A DNA stretch of 64,000 bases from Phoenix dactylifera (taxonomy: Eukaryota; Streptophyta; Magnoliopsida; Arecales; Arecaceae): contig NC_052394.1 in NCBI RefSeq assembly GCF_009389715.1, forward strand, positions 23,931,399 through 23,995,398, read 5' to 3'. A program made the translations under genes and the position numbers. Below the pieces are notes generated by a model, which was not told the DNA's origin, ran no database searches, and worked only from the letters and a program-made list of their open reading frames with translations. Within the stretch, counting starts at the first letter, position 1. Every line of letters starts with the position of its first letter. This document shows positions 35,298 through 46,437 of the stretch, piece by piece.

Positions 35298-37034
35298 TGT
35301 ACGCGGAATCCGTTGCGGACGCTGGCTTCTAGAAGGGGTCGATTCAGCTGATTTTCTTTTTACAATCCCACCTTTCACCTTCGATCTAGCGATGAAATTT
35401 TGTTCGGTGTAATGGAGTGAGGAAAAAACATGCAATCAATAAATCATTGTCCGGTGTTCTGAAATTTATTATTATTATTATTATTATTATTTTGTTGCAT
35501 CCTTTTCACTAAAAAAAATAAAAATAAATAAATAAATCATTCTCTCTCAGTATTGGGTAGCGAGGGAATTCTTAATATCTTTTTTCTCTATTTTTTGTTG
35601 GAAGCAAGTGAAACAACTTAAACAACTTTGCACATTTGATTTGTGTCCATTAAAATTAGAATCAGAGTGCTTATATTTTCTAATGTAATTGGCCCGCAAT
35701 AAAAGTTGAAATCAAAATCAAATGAGAATATTAGGAAAAAAATAAAAATTATGTTTTGAAGAATTGGAGCATTTTTTTTATTTTCTTCTGAAATCGAAAT
35801 GAAAATGAAACTTTTTTCGACCCAAAAAAAAAACATTCATTTTTAACTTTTTTTTAAAAAATATTTATTTTTTTAAAAAAAATTAGCTCTTCCTAATTAT
35901 CGATAAAATAATATAAAACGAGCAATGCAGGCGCTGGTCTGCTAGAAACGGCTTAAACGCCCCATCCTCTCATGATTATTTTGTCTCCGAAAAAATGACA
36001 CCTTTTCTTTTAACAAAGATGCACAGCAGCACAAGCTTCTTTGGTGACATGTACGGTTGATGTTGGTCGTATATCCCTTGCTTGCGACCAGCTTGGAGAA
36101 ATGAAAACCTTAGAATTACCATAGACGAGGGCCAACTAGGTGCCTAAATCACCTTGATACCTAGTGTCTGCTGCAGTTCACCTAAGAATAAACAGAAAAG
36201 GATCCTGCTTCCAGAAACCTAAAACAGTGTCGATTTGGAAATGGAGCGCCGTCTATCTCCTGATCTCGGGCAATGAAGACATACAACCGAAAATCTTGAC
36301 TGATCAAGTGAAAAAGCTAACAAGTTAAAGATAGATCTACCAAAATGGTGGGGAGTAATAAGGAGATTAGTTTGAGTAGCATATAGTGTAAGGAACATAA
36401 AAAAGCAATGAAAATCGAAAATCAATAACGTAAGAGATGTTAAAGTAGATGAAATAATAACCTCCGGTAAATTTTCATGGATCACATTAGAGGTTAGCAA
36501 TTTACAATCTCCTGCTGTGATCGGATAATATATAAACTTCCAATTAATAACAACACACGGATCTTGGTGCAATCTTTGATGATAAAACAATTTTACAAGG
36601 GGACCCATTACCTATTCACTTGTTCTGACTTCTAACAGTCTACTCTGAAAGCTGAAACCTGCTTGCTTCAACTGCATTCACATGTTTCCCTGTTGAATGT
36701 TTTGTCGAATGTATTAAGTACTCCCTTTTTTTTCATAAACCTGTACACTGAACTTGCAACCACCATGCCCATTGCCATGAAAATCTTTGCATGTCTTTCC
36801 TCCAATCTCATTGTTTCCTTCTGCATGGAAGGAAACAAACATGTCCACGCGTGGCACCCGGTCCAATCGAATATTGACAATATGCACTCCAATGGACGTT
36901 TGGTTTAAAAAAGAAAAATCTGAATAGCCCAACCAGGAATAAAAAGATCTCAATTATACGCTCGGGAGAAATAGAACCAGATACCCTGGCAAAATAATCT
37001 TTCTGCAAACAGTCATACACCATTTTCAGGCTGC
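35298..37034. other. Spacer between DET2 and HAD-family gene (convergent)
   Basis: Two convergent 3' ends flank this stretch. An ATT microsatellite lies at about 35,467-35,491, followed by A/T-homopolymer-rich DNA. No gene is recognised. The right end is probably 3' untranslated region of the HAD-family gene. Confidence 0.45.
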
Positions 37035-40000
37035 TCAAACTTTGTAACAAATTGGACTAGCAAGCTTGAAATTACGCTTTCCTAAACATGGTCCTTGTAG
37101 GGCATCCATTTGGCTGCTAATCACACTCGCAATCCGGAATCCCTGATCCCGCAACTGCATTCTTATATGAGAGATGTATTCCCAGTTCTCCTTTAGAAGT
37201 TCATCATCAGACCTGCAAGGCAATGATCCAAAGCGATTGATTAAATGGAAAAAACAACAGGAACTACAAGAAACTTCTAAAACAAGAAACATAGTCAAAT
37301 CTGACATCTTGCTATAGCTTTAGGAACTCCAGGTTTTGTTGTGCTAAAATGATTGTAATTAGGCCGCTCTTACCACTCATATATTTCCAATATGGTGGTT
37401 GTTATTAATGCAAGTTCTTTTTTAGAGAAACATCATGGTAAACTGGGAGGAAAAAAAAGGAAAAGAAAAAAAGCAAGAAAAACTGAGCATACGGCCACCA
37501 TGGCAGGGACCTTGTCTAGATCCCCCTGGTCCTCAAGGTTGTTTGTGCTGTACATAGTAAATAACAAATGGCTTTCTCTACGCCATATATGACAGCTATA
37601 TCAGTAGTGCCTCATAGATCTGTCATTGCAATAAAGCTGGTTAAAGACAGCAAAATAATTTGCTCAAGAAAAAGGGCAGCAAAACTGTGGATCAAAAAAA
37701 TTTATAACTCTTTCCTACAAACTAATAAAGCTATAAATATAGAATTTTAAAGAATTTTAGAAGAATTCATATTGGCGATCATTTGCATTCAACAATAATC
37801 TTCTGCTGCGCAAAGAAAAATATGAAAAATCTTTATGAGAGTACTGCTATGAAATGCAATATGATGCAATCATAAAGGCATTAAACTCCAAGATTTTAGT
37901 AAGGTTATCATTGATCACCATTTTATAATTGGTGACCATTATATCATACTGCCTTTCTAATGTGCAGATACATTTTCTTAGGTTTGTGAGAATCCTTTAG
38001 CAGAGTATTTAACTTCAGGTATCAAAAGAAAATAAGCAGATACCTCATGATCAATGAAGACCACTCTCCATAACCAGCAGAGGTGAGGCTTGCCATGGTG
38101 GCATTCTTATTTCTCATAGGCCTTCTTGTAAAGAAACTCACAGACCAGCCACCAGCTTGGAGTTTTATGAGCAATCTAGAAACAATCATGTGGGCCAAAT
38201 GTCTCATGTTTTCAACCTGGTTAGTCCTAATATAAAAAGTTCATGCATGAGAAAAAGCTAGAACAGTACCAGATCAAAAGCTGAAAAATTGCTAGTGTAC
38301 ATTTACAAGATGTATGATAGCTTACCAATGTAGAGCAGAACTTCCGTTGTAGGCAATTTCTGATAAGAATATGTCATCTGCATCCATCAATATTACATCT
38401 AGACCATCATCACTGGGAGTCATGGTATTGAAATAGCTCTCTGCCACCTGAACTGTCAAATTTAACTCTCGCAAGAATCGACCTTTATTAATATATTGGC
38501 GAGCATGCTGCTGGCAAATTGTGGGAAATTCATCTTCTTCCAAGTTATTAAGCTCAGCATGGAAAGCAAAAATATTGCAATAGTCATCCCGATCACTTGT
38601 TCTAACTTGCTTAAAGACTCCAGAGTGGCTACTTTGACAGGATTCTAACATAACAGTCAGAGATATCAGCAAAGTGAGCAGTAGAACTCCAATGGTCACA
38701 AGTGCAGCAATAAAGATGGCTGCAGCAAAAGATGACATGTAGATACCAGACTCCACAATGTAGCGGCTTCCCATTTCTGTACAGAAATTTAAGATTGAAA
38801 ATGGCAAGGATTATTGGTACTTGCTAGCTAATGTTTGATAAAAGACATTCTGATAAATGATTCAGAAAACCTAAACTTGCATCCAAATATTTCTATATAT
38901 TTACTACTCTTTTAGGATTGAAACTATGACTTCCACCTGTTAGTAAAAGGCCAAGTAAAAAGTAGAGTAAATCATGTGTAAACTCGCACATGCTCATGTC
39001 TTTGATGGTGTCTCAGAAGGAGTTCCAGTCTAAGTAATTCGATCACAAATCAAGCCCTCATGCCCTGATGGCTGTGAAAATGGGCTGGTGGGAAGACTGA
39101 TGAAAATCATCATGAGAATTCGCAAGCAAGGAGATAAGGACATGATGACTAAGATAGATTAGCAGAAACACATGTGATGTTAAACCCAGTCAGCTTGGAC
39201 ATATCTTGGATGACCTTTGTCACTGATGTAATTGATGAAGTCTGGACATGGTCCAATGCGGAAGATTTTACTATTCAAAATCACCACCCTTTAATGCATA
39301 AAAAGGAATCTATATAGTGTAGATGATTTGTAGCACTTGATTCCTCATAGAATCCAAGATCTATTAATGTTTAGACCATTAGCGTGCACACTTAATTTTT
39401 TTATAACTGAAAAGTTTCTTTGTCAGAAAGAAGACCAGAAACTGATCCACGCTGCAGACATGCAAGGTATGGAAGAGCACAAGAGAAAAGGCTAAAAATG
39501 CTTATTCTTCTAGCTCCAAAAAATCTTACTTCTGATCCTCTTTGGACTATTGATAAGAGATATTCTATGTTAGCTATCTTGTGTTCCTAATCTAGATTAA
39601 ATTCTTTCCAAATCTATTGACCTATATTGTCTATTTCTCTAGGAATTTGGTGTGGGAACAAGAGCGAAATTCAATAGTTAAGTTCAATGTTGTATTTAAA
39701 AAATGGCACAGAGAATAGGAGCCAGGCAGAGGGAATGAACTGCCCATACAGGAGATCTGAACCATATATCAGCAATTTTTGCTTCCAATGTCCATATCAG
39801 GCTAGTTGTTTATGATTCTCCACAATAAGTCCTTTTAGGAAAAGCCTATTAGAATTACTAGCAGAGACCACTGCATAATAAGATGTTTACGGGCTCGGGA
39901 GTATGTGTAACATGAATATTCACTATCAGAACTTCCCAGATAAGATGGAAACTATACATGTACATTCATTGGTAAACTATGTCTACCTTATCAAACCACC

Positions 40001-40240
40001 TGAAAATAGCACCCCAGCTCTAGAATTCAGTTTATCCTTCATATAGCATGAAGCTAGCGAAAAGGTCTACAAATGTATAACTAAAGAGAATCTTTACTTT
40101 GCATAGAAACATAGGCTTGCCCACAAGAAGTCATATCAGCACAATCATGGCAAAAAGCAAGAAAGCATAAGGCTGAGCAACAGTCTCGTACCAGAATGTC
40201 TTCCACTCAAAAGACTATGGCTTGAGTCCCCTGACTCCAT
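37035..40240 (-). CDS. Membrane-anchored HAD-superfamily (acid phosphatase-like) protein
   Basis: Four coding exons (40240-40192, 38776-38326, 38226-38044, 37212-37035) join in phase into 286 residues. The short first exon encodes MESGDSSHSLLSGRHS, followed by EMGSRYIVESGIYMSSFAAA and a single membrane segment at about residues 33-56 (AIFIAALVTIGVLLLTLLIS). The later part has LNNLEEDEFPTICQQHARQY, the HAD-like motif DVILMDADDIF with aspartates D148 and D150, then GGWSVSFFTRRPMRNKNATM, SAGYGEWSSLIM and the tail GFRIASVISSQMDALQGPC. This matches plant proteins annotated as HAD subfamily IIIB acid phosphatases with an N-terminal anchor; substrate is unknown. For exon 3 the acceptor ending TATTAG keeps phase (HWTNQVENM), while the nearer CAG would give a stop. 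The long first coding intron is about 1.4 kb. Confidence 0.85.
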
Positions 40241-40610
40241 TTGGTCAGCAAAAGCAGGCACGGAACCAACCGATGTCAGAGCAAAATAAATAAGCATTCA
40301 ACTCTTTGGACAGAGCTGAAGTATCTCCGTGGGAAATCACCTCTTTATTCCGCTTCTCTACCTGTATAATCATGAAATATAATCTTTGGTTTAGATTGTG
40401 GATGCAATAATATATAACACGAACCATGACAAGTCAGTCACAGAGATTTCACTATGGAGTTAATAGGGTTCTGAAAAAGGTATAACTCATGGATTTCAAG
40501 AGTAGGAACATCAAGTCACAGATGTAAGCAGAAGTTTTTGAATGGAAAATGGACTTCCTGAAGAACCAATAAGAAAAATAACACTATCACTCTTTTATGT
40601 TTCTTTGATG

Positions 40611-40679
<69 letters not shown>

Positions 40680-41260
40680 CTAAGGGAGGCAAAAGTCGAC
40701 CAAGATTTTATTAAAAAAAATTAGTAATTATAGAGAGGATGAGTTATAGAAATTAGAGAGTCCGTCATATCAGAACTGTAGGTGTCAGTTGTAACCAAAC
40801 AAATTCATGAGAAAGTAAAGAAGATAGCAAAGTAGTAATTATATTTTTCTTGAAGTCATAAGAAAGATTGCGTGGAACTCAAAAAAAGTATAGAAACAAC
40901 GGAAAGGAAATTGCAGAAATCTTGATTCTTTTTTCAAAATTTCCTCCCATATTTCATCCCATCCATTATTCTAAAAGCATTATCAACAGAAAACATAGAT
41001 TTAAAAGGAAATTGGTAATCCATCTAGACATGGTAAAAGAAAAACCCTAAAAATCCTAAGGAAATCAATAGAGTCATTGCTCGAAAACGTTTGCAGAGGG
41101 TGAGATGTGGGATTACGGAAATGATACCTGAGAGCAAGATCGAAGAGGCTATGAGCCCTGACGGACCACATCGAAGGCGGATGACCGGAGGAAACAAGAG
41201 CCCGTGAACAGAAACCTCTGCATCCTTCCATCGGTGCTAGAATTGTCCTCCCCTTCCCCT
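40241..41260 (-). other. 5' leader of the HAD-family gene with probable non-coding exon
   Basis: The start-codon exon appears to begin at 40,361 after the acceptor ATTATACAG. A further untranslated exon probably ends at 41,128 with donor CAG/GTATCA and reaches to about 41,260, where a CCCCTT repeat (41,253-41,276) lies near the likely transcription start. Between them is an (AT)n microsatellite at about 40,615-40,675. Confidence 0.5.
40615..40675. repeat. (AT)n microsatellite, about 60 bp
   Basis: An uninterrupted dinucleotide run inside the leader intron of the HAD-family gene. It is likely length-polymorphic. Confidence 0.9.
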
Positions 41261-41651
41261 TCCCCTTCCCCTTCCCTTATTGATATACTTTTGGTAATAT
41301 TTTTTCCGTGTGGATTTAGGCTGCAATAATTGCAGTTACTAATATCTTTCCTTCGCTTTCGTTTGGCCTATTATAATTATGAAGTTCGTTGTCGAGATTT
41401 CGATATCACCCTCCATGCCCGGAGGGGAAGAGAGAGAAGGGGCCGATATTTTTAATGTGGGTGCTGAAATCGCCCATCGTGATAACGCGAGTACATCCAC
41501 GGGCCGGCATGGGCGTCGGCAGGAAATTTCCAATTTAATTCTCGACCGTATGACGGCCCGGTTGATCTGGTTTTCCCCTCCGCGTGTGATGGCATCGAAT
41601 GCATGCGTGGTGAGGTAGAGGTTAGGCACTTAGGCCTGCACCACGTGATTG

Positions 41652-42340
41652 GTGGAATAATTTGGAGGGCGGTCGAGAGATTGCATAATAAGTAGATGTC
41701 AGATCACGAAAAAGTTATTGGTTAGATCGCAAACATACATAAAAATAATTAATTTCTAATAAAAATGATTTATCAGTTCAACGGTGAATCTGATCTCACA
41801 AAAAAATTTTATGGCTCCATAAATTACACCTAAAAAAATATATTCTATTACATGTATTACTGTAAATTTTATTTATCATATATTCATTTTGGTGATTAGT
41901 ATACAGAAATAGGCTTCGGCGGTGCACCGATAATTATTTTCACGAGCAAGCAAAAAAAGCAGCTTCATGGGAAGATCATGATGGTGAGTTTACGGCTCTT
42001 TTGGTTGAATAATTGGAGGGCCGTCCACAGATTGCATAATAAGTAGAAATTATTGGTTAGATCACAAACATACTTAAATATGGTTAATTTCTGATGAGAC
42101 TGGTTTATCAGTTTAACAGTGAATCTGATTCAACTAAAAATTTTACGGTTCCATAAATTACATCTAAAAAAAATATATATTGCATGTATTAGTGTAAATT
42201 TTATTTATCATGTATTTATTTTGGCGATTAGTATACGGAAATAGGCATCGGCGATTGGCGGGGTGCACGGGTAATTCTTTTCATGAGCAAGCAAAAAAGC
42301 AGCTTCATGAAATGAACGTTATGGTGAGTTTACAACTCTC
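41652..42340. repeat. Tandem duplication, two copies of about 345 bp
   Basis: Copy 1 (about 41,652-42,000) and copy 2 (about 42,001-42,340) share ordered landmarks: GAATAATTTGGAGGGC versus GAATAATTGGAGGGC, ATTGCATAATAAGTAGA, ATTAGTATACAGAAATAGGC versus the same with ACGG, GAGCAAGCAAAAA and ATGGTGAGTTTAC. They carry many substitutions and small indels, so the duplication is not recent. No coding content is seen. Confidence 0.85.
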
Positions 42341-43071
42341 TACAACCCTTATCCTCTAATCTCTAATGAAAATCTTAGAACCACGCTGCTACCACATGCA
42401 ACATGTAATTAATCATGCAAAGAATGAAAACTTTATAAATGGGCCTTTAAAATGCATCAAATCTCACACATTCCGCCTGAACCCGGATGCCAGGTGGTGG
42501 TGAATAAAATATTTTAAAAAATAGTTATCTAATTACTATTGCAAAGCTTATTTCATCGAAATTGGAAAGTTATATCATTGTTCAAAAACAAAAGTTTTAT
42601 TAAAAAACAGGCCTTCTCATAAAAAATGTATAGTCAAAAGATTACATTTGATAAAGTGTTGGTCTCGTAGTAATATTTTCTTCTCTTTTTTTCTTTTCCT
42701 TTCATCATAAAAAATCACAGAATACAAAGAATAATGTGGATATATGTGTTGCAGATAATGTTGAGGGTGAGTGCCATGAAACCACTTGATCTGGTTCTCA
42801 GCTCTGAGACCCTCATGCAATCAAAGAGAACCTCTTGTTCCTGCATGATCCCGGAGTGGATATTTGGATCTCAATATAGGAATTCTACCAAAATCAAAGC
42901 AATAAAGTTTGGTCAGAAAAAAATTTGTTTTAGGCAATGACATTTATCAGCACCTTATATTGCAGCATCTGAAACTATTTGCTTGCACATTGAACTACAG
43001 AATTCCCTAACAAGAGATCACATAATACACAGTTACCTCAGCATAACAAACAATGGCTGCAGAGTGTATTT

Positions 43072-43331
43072 ATTTATTTTTTTTGGCCAAAGCAAGTATT
43101 TCATACAGTATATGTACGAATACACCCAATAAAATTAGAAAACAAAAGATTGCAGAGTGCTCGAGTCGACTCCCCTCCCAGTCCGCATGGTACTTCTGAA
43201 ATGATTGGTCACGTAGGCAGCCACCCAGTCCGCAGCCCCATTAGCCTTTCTAAATACATGCTTGGCCTGAAAGGCCTCTCTATCCCTAATCATCACCCAG
43301 ATATCTCAGAGTAAGCGGTGGTCCATATTGT
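43072..43331 (-). mobile_element. 5'-truncated LINE (L1-type, RNase H end) with 11-bp target duplication
   Basis: On the minus strand this 260-bp piece encodes the end of a plant LINE with an RNase H domain: RDREAFQAKHVFRKANGAAD, then WVAAYVTNHF, followed by a short 3' region and an A-rich tail reading AAAAAAAATAAATA at the left end. It is flanked by AGAGTGTATTT at 43,061-43,071 and 43,332-43,342, the target-site duplication made by target-primed reverse transcription. Severe 5' truncation is normal for LINE insertions. Confidence 0.85.
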
Positions 43332-43407
43332 AGAGTGTATTTCTATCTTGATCATCTACAAAGTACAGAGGCAACAGGGAGATGGCATCATGAGGTTTAA
43401 AGCGGAT

Positions 43408-45155
43408 TCAAACTCCTGTGACATACAGGCTAGCTGCAAAAACAATGTCACACTTGATAGCATTAGATGCAGGCTCCATCTTTTTATGAAGTGCAGGGTT
43501 GCCCATTTCTGAAGCTGCATTTTTGCATTGAAGGCATGTTTCATCCAATCTTACCGTAGTCCTCACAGATAGACCCTCTGGTATGTCAGTAAGCTCACAA
43601 GTATCAGCGAAAGGAGCTCCCTGCAGCATACATGATAAAAAGAAAACATCAAGCAGCATTAGCATTTTGACTTGATGTCAAAGAGCTAAGTCTTTCTTGG
43701 CATGGACAAGAACCTTTGCCCATTCATAGGCAACTTCAACAAGGCCAAACTTGAGATCTACTTGCTGTGTTATACAATCTAATGCAGGTATAGGCATGAA
43801 TAAGCACGTATTTTACCCAGTTCATATCTTTGTTTCATGTGTCATGAGAAAATATTAGACACAGTTTGAAAGTAGCAACATTTTTTCTTTTTTCTTTTTG
43901 CACTTGTCCGACTACATGAGTTTAAAGATTGTAGCTATACAAAATTGAGTCACATGAAAGATTAAAGGATTTTCCAGCCCAATCAATATCAACACAAGCT
44001 CTAAAATGCAATGGAATTCCTTGCTCAATTAAGTGGTGAAGTGCGGCCTTGATTAAAGAAAACGTTTATATATACACGGTTATTGAAGCTTTTTGGAATA
44101 TGTTTGTATCAAACAAAATAGAATATAATAACATAATAGAAAAAGATAGTAATTTGGTTACCAGCTGGATTAACTTGTTTCCAAATCTCTCCAACTTCTG
44201 AAGACTAACCTCCAGAAATATTCATGATCAAATATCAACAAACAAATGTACTTATAAATTGTCCAAATCTGCTGTACTTAGGTACTCTTATCTAAGGTTT
44301 TAAACCCTGTAGGATGGGGTGTTCTGATTTCTCCATAGAATGGGATGCTCCATTGTCTCGTCTTGTCTCGGACGAGGATCTTGTAGGTATTCTCTCTCTC
44401 TCTCTCTCCCCTTCTTCTATCATTTTCTTCCCTTTCCTTTCTTTTTCTTTTTTTCTTTTTTTTTTCTTCTTTTTTTTTTCCTTCATTCTTTCCTCCTTTT
44501 TCTTTATCTTCCTTTTCTTCTTTCTTTTTCTTATCCCTTCCTTTACTTCTTTTTTTTCTTCTTTTTTTTCTTCTTTCTTTCCTTTCTTCCTTCTTTCCTT
44601 ATCTTCCTTTTTTTTTCTTTTTCTTCTTCTTTCTTTTTCTTATCCCTTCCTTTACTTCTTTTTCTTTTTTTCCTTTTTCTTCTTTTTTCTCCTTCTCTTC
44701 TTCTTTCTTTCCTTCCTTTCATTCATTTTCTTCTTTCTTTCTTTCTTCTTTTTCTTTTTTTTTTAATTTCCTTTTTCATCTTCTTTCCTTTCGCTTTTTC
44801 TTTTCTTCATCTTCCCTCCTTTCTATCTTTCCTTTTTTTCTTCTTTCCCTCCTATATCAATATTTTGACCTGTGCTCAGATTTGTAAACTAATAGTAGAT
44901 TCAGGTTTGGATCAATGTAAAATCCACCCCAAATAGATACCCGCCACTGAAAATCTGGCATCTGCTGAAGTGCTTCATCTGACATTTGATATTTTAGAGC
45001 ACTGACTTCTTCTTTGTGCCTCTTTGGCTCCTTGAGCAACATAATGTTCTCCTTCAACTTTACACATCCATGGCAATCGTTTTCAGCCATCCGCTGCAAT
45101 AGTTTATTATATGCATGGTACTTCTCCGCAAGATCCATGTCTTTCAGCTTGAGAT
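43408..45155 (-). pseudogene. SKI2: 3' fragment of a SKI2/DExH11 RNA helicase gene
   Basis: SKI2 is the helicase of the cytosolic SKI complex that feeds RNA to the exosome. Three minus-strand blocks match its C-terminal part. Bases 45,155-44,900 encode DLKLKDMDLAEKYHAYNKLL, then KRHKEEVSALKYQMSDEAL and QQMPDFQ. Bases about 43,770-43,714 encode VDLKFGLVEVAYEWAK. Bases 43,620-43,408 encode GAPFADTCELTDIPEGLSVR to the normal end FAASLYVTGV. Splice signals are still recognisable. The helicase core is absent upstream. After PDFQ the family sequence decays and the exon region that should follow is missing; a long pyrimidine tract occupies the gap. Zinc- and RNA-contact regions therefore cannot be made. 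It is a partial gene copy, most likely a segmental duplicate that decayed. Confidence 0.85.
44389..44860. repeat. Pyrimidine tract (CTTT-rich), about 470 bp
   Basis: The plus strand is almost pure C/T, with TTCTTTCTTTTT-like words and a CTCTCTCT start. It produces spurious frames of phenylalanine, serine and leucine. It lies inside the SKI2 relic, between its surviving blocks. Such polypurine-polypyrimidine DNA can form triplex structure. Confidence 0.9.
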
Positions 45156-45180
45156 CTGAAGTTGAATCCAGAAACATGAA

Positions 45181-46147
45181 CTTTTAAACTTCTCAAATAA
45201 ATAATAACTTATTGTAATAAATAACTTCTCCAATAAACATGAACTTTTCTATTTTCAACTATCTTTTGTAATAAATAATAACTTCTCTAATATTATCTTC
45301 ATGGATGTTATCTTTGTGATACTCAATATAGCTAGCTCTAGTTGATGGGTGCATTGGCCTATGTTTTTGCGTGGGACACAATCTTCCAAATAAAAAGGAT
45401 TAGATTATGAATGATTAGAGTGCTCTTATTAAGCTCTATAAATAGTCAAAGTGGTGCAGGAGATTTCCAAACGCAGTAGTTTAGGAAGAAAACAATCTCA
45501 TCTTCCCTATAATCATGCAATAATTAATCATCTTTCTATGAGATTTATTAGAAAGAAGGACGACGATGTTGGATGGTGGTATGGATTTAGAGCCACTAAC
45601 ACCCCAATTTGAGTTTCACTAACTCCGGATTCATACTCATCGAGCCTCCGAATCTAACCTTTATTCTATACTTGGTTGATTGAAGGATTGGGCCAAGTGG
45701 AGACCATGTTTAGGCATCCATCATATTTCAATTATTGTATCTTAAAAAGTTAATCAAACTAAATTAATCCATATTTTGAGAAGTTAATAATAAGCACTCG
45801 ATATCTAATTATATAACAAGTTTTGAATAAAATTTTAAAAGGATATACTTGACTTAAAGTCAAGTCTAAATCTATCCAAATATATTCTAATTATTACTTT
45901 TTATTCTCTATGGCCTTTAAATTATAGAAGAAAATTTTATATACTAAGATTCTGGACGTTAAAATATATATAAATAATACCAATATTATCCATGTTTATT
46001 TACTCACATATGTATGTAATAAATTGGATAATTATGCGATTTCAAATTGTGTTAGGTCTAAAACTTTAAATCCAGACCCAACCCAAGATCCATTCACAAC
46101 CCGCTTATTATCGGATCTGGGTTGCATATATTTCGATAATTCAGCTG

Positions 46148-46185
<38 letters not shown>

Positions 46186-46437
46186 TATATCTTTCATGAT
46201 ATTGGGTAGAATTTTGATTGGACTGACCAAGGGGTCCATTGCGTCCTAATTGTTCGGACCTTCCAAGGCTGGCCCGAACCGGTTCATAAAGTAACTCTGA
46301 CCTGAAACAAACGGTGACCCTCTTGCAGTTCGGTGGGTTTCCCCTTCGGGCACTCTCCCCTCCGGCCCTCCCCTCTCGTCTCAGGATCTCCAAAGATCTC
46401 TAAACCCTAGCTCCGGTTCGTGGGGAGAGAAGGGCCG
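45181..46437. other. Spacer upstream of DEX1
   Basis: AT-rich DNA with an (AT)n microsatellite at about 46,149-46,181. The last 200 bp is the likely DEX1 promoter and leader. No other gene is recognised, and no further SKI2 blocks are seen here. Confidence 0.45.

Noticed and set aside
34559-35435. Proline-rich and glutamate/glycine-rich frames over DET2
   Set aside because: Shadows of the DET2 exon in other frames.
44314-44936. Two frames of 150-198 codons rich in phenylalanine, serine and leucine
   Set aside because: Pure translation of a C/T simple-sequence tract.
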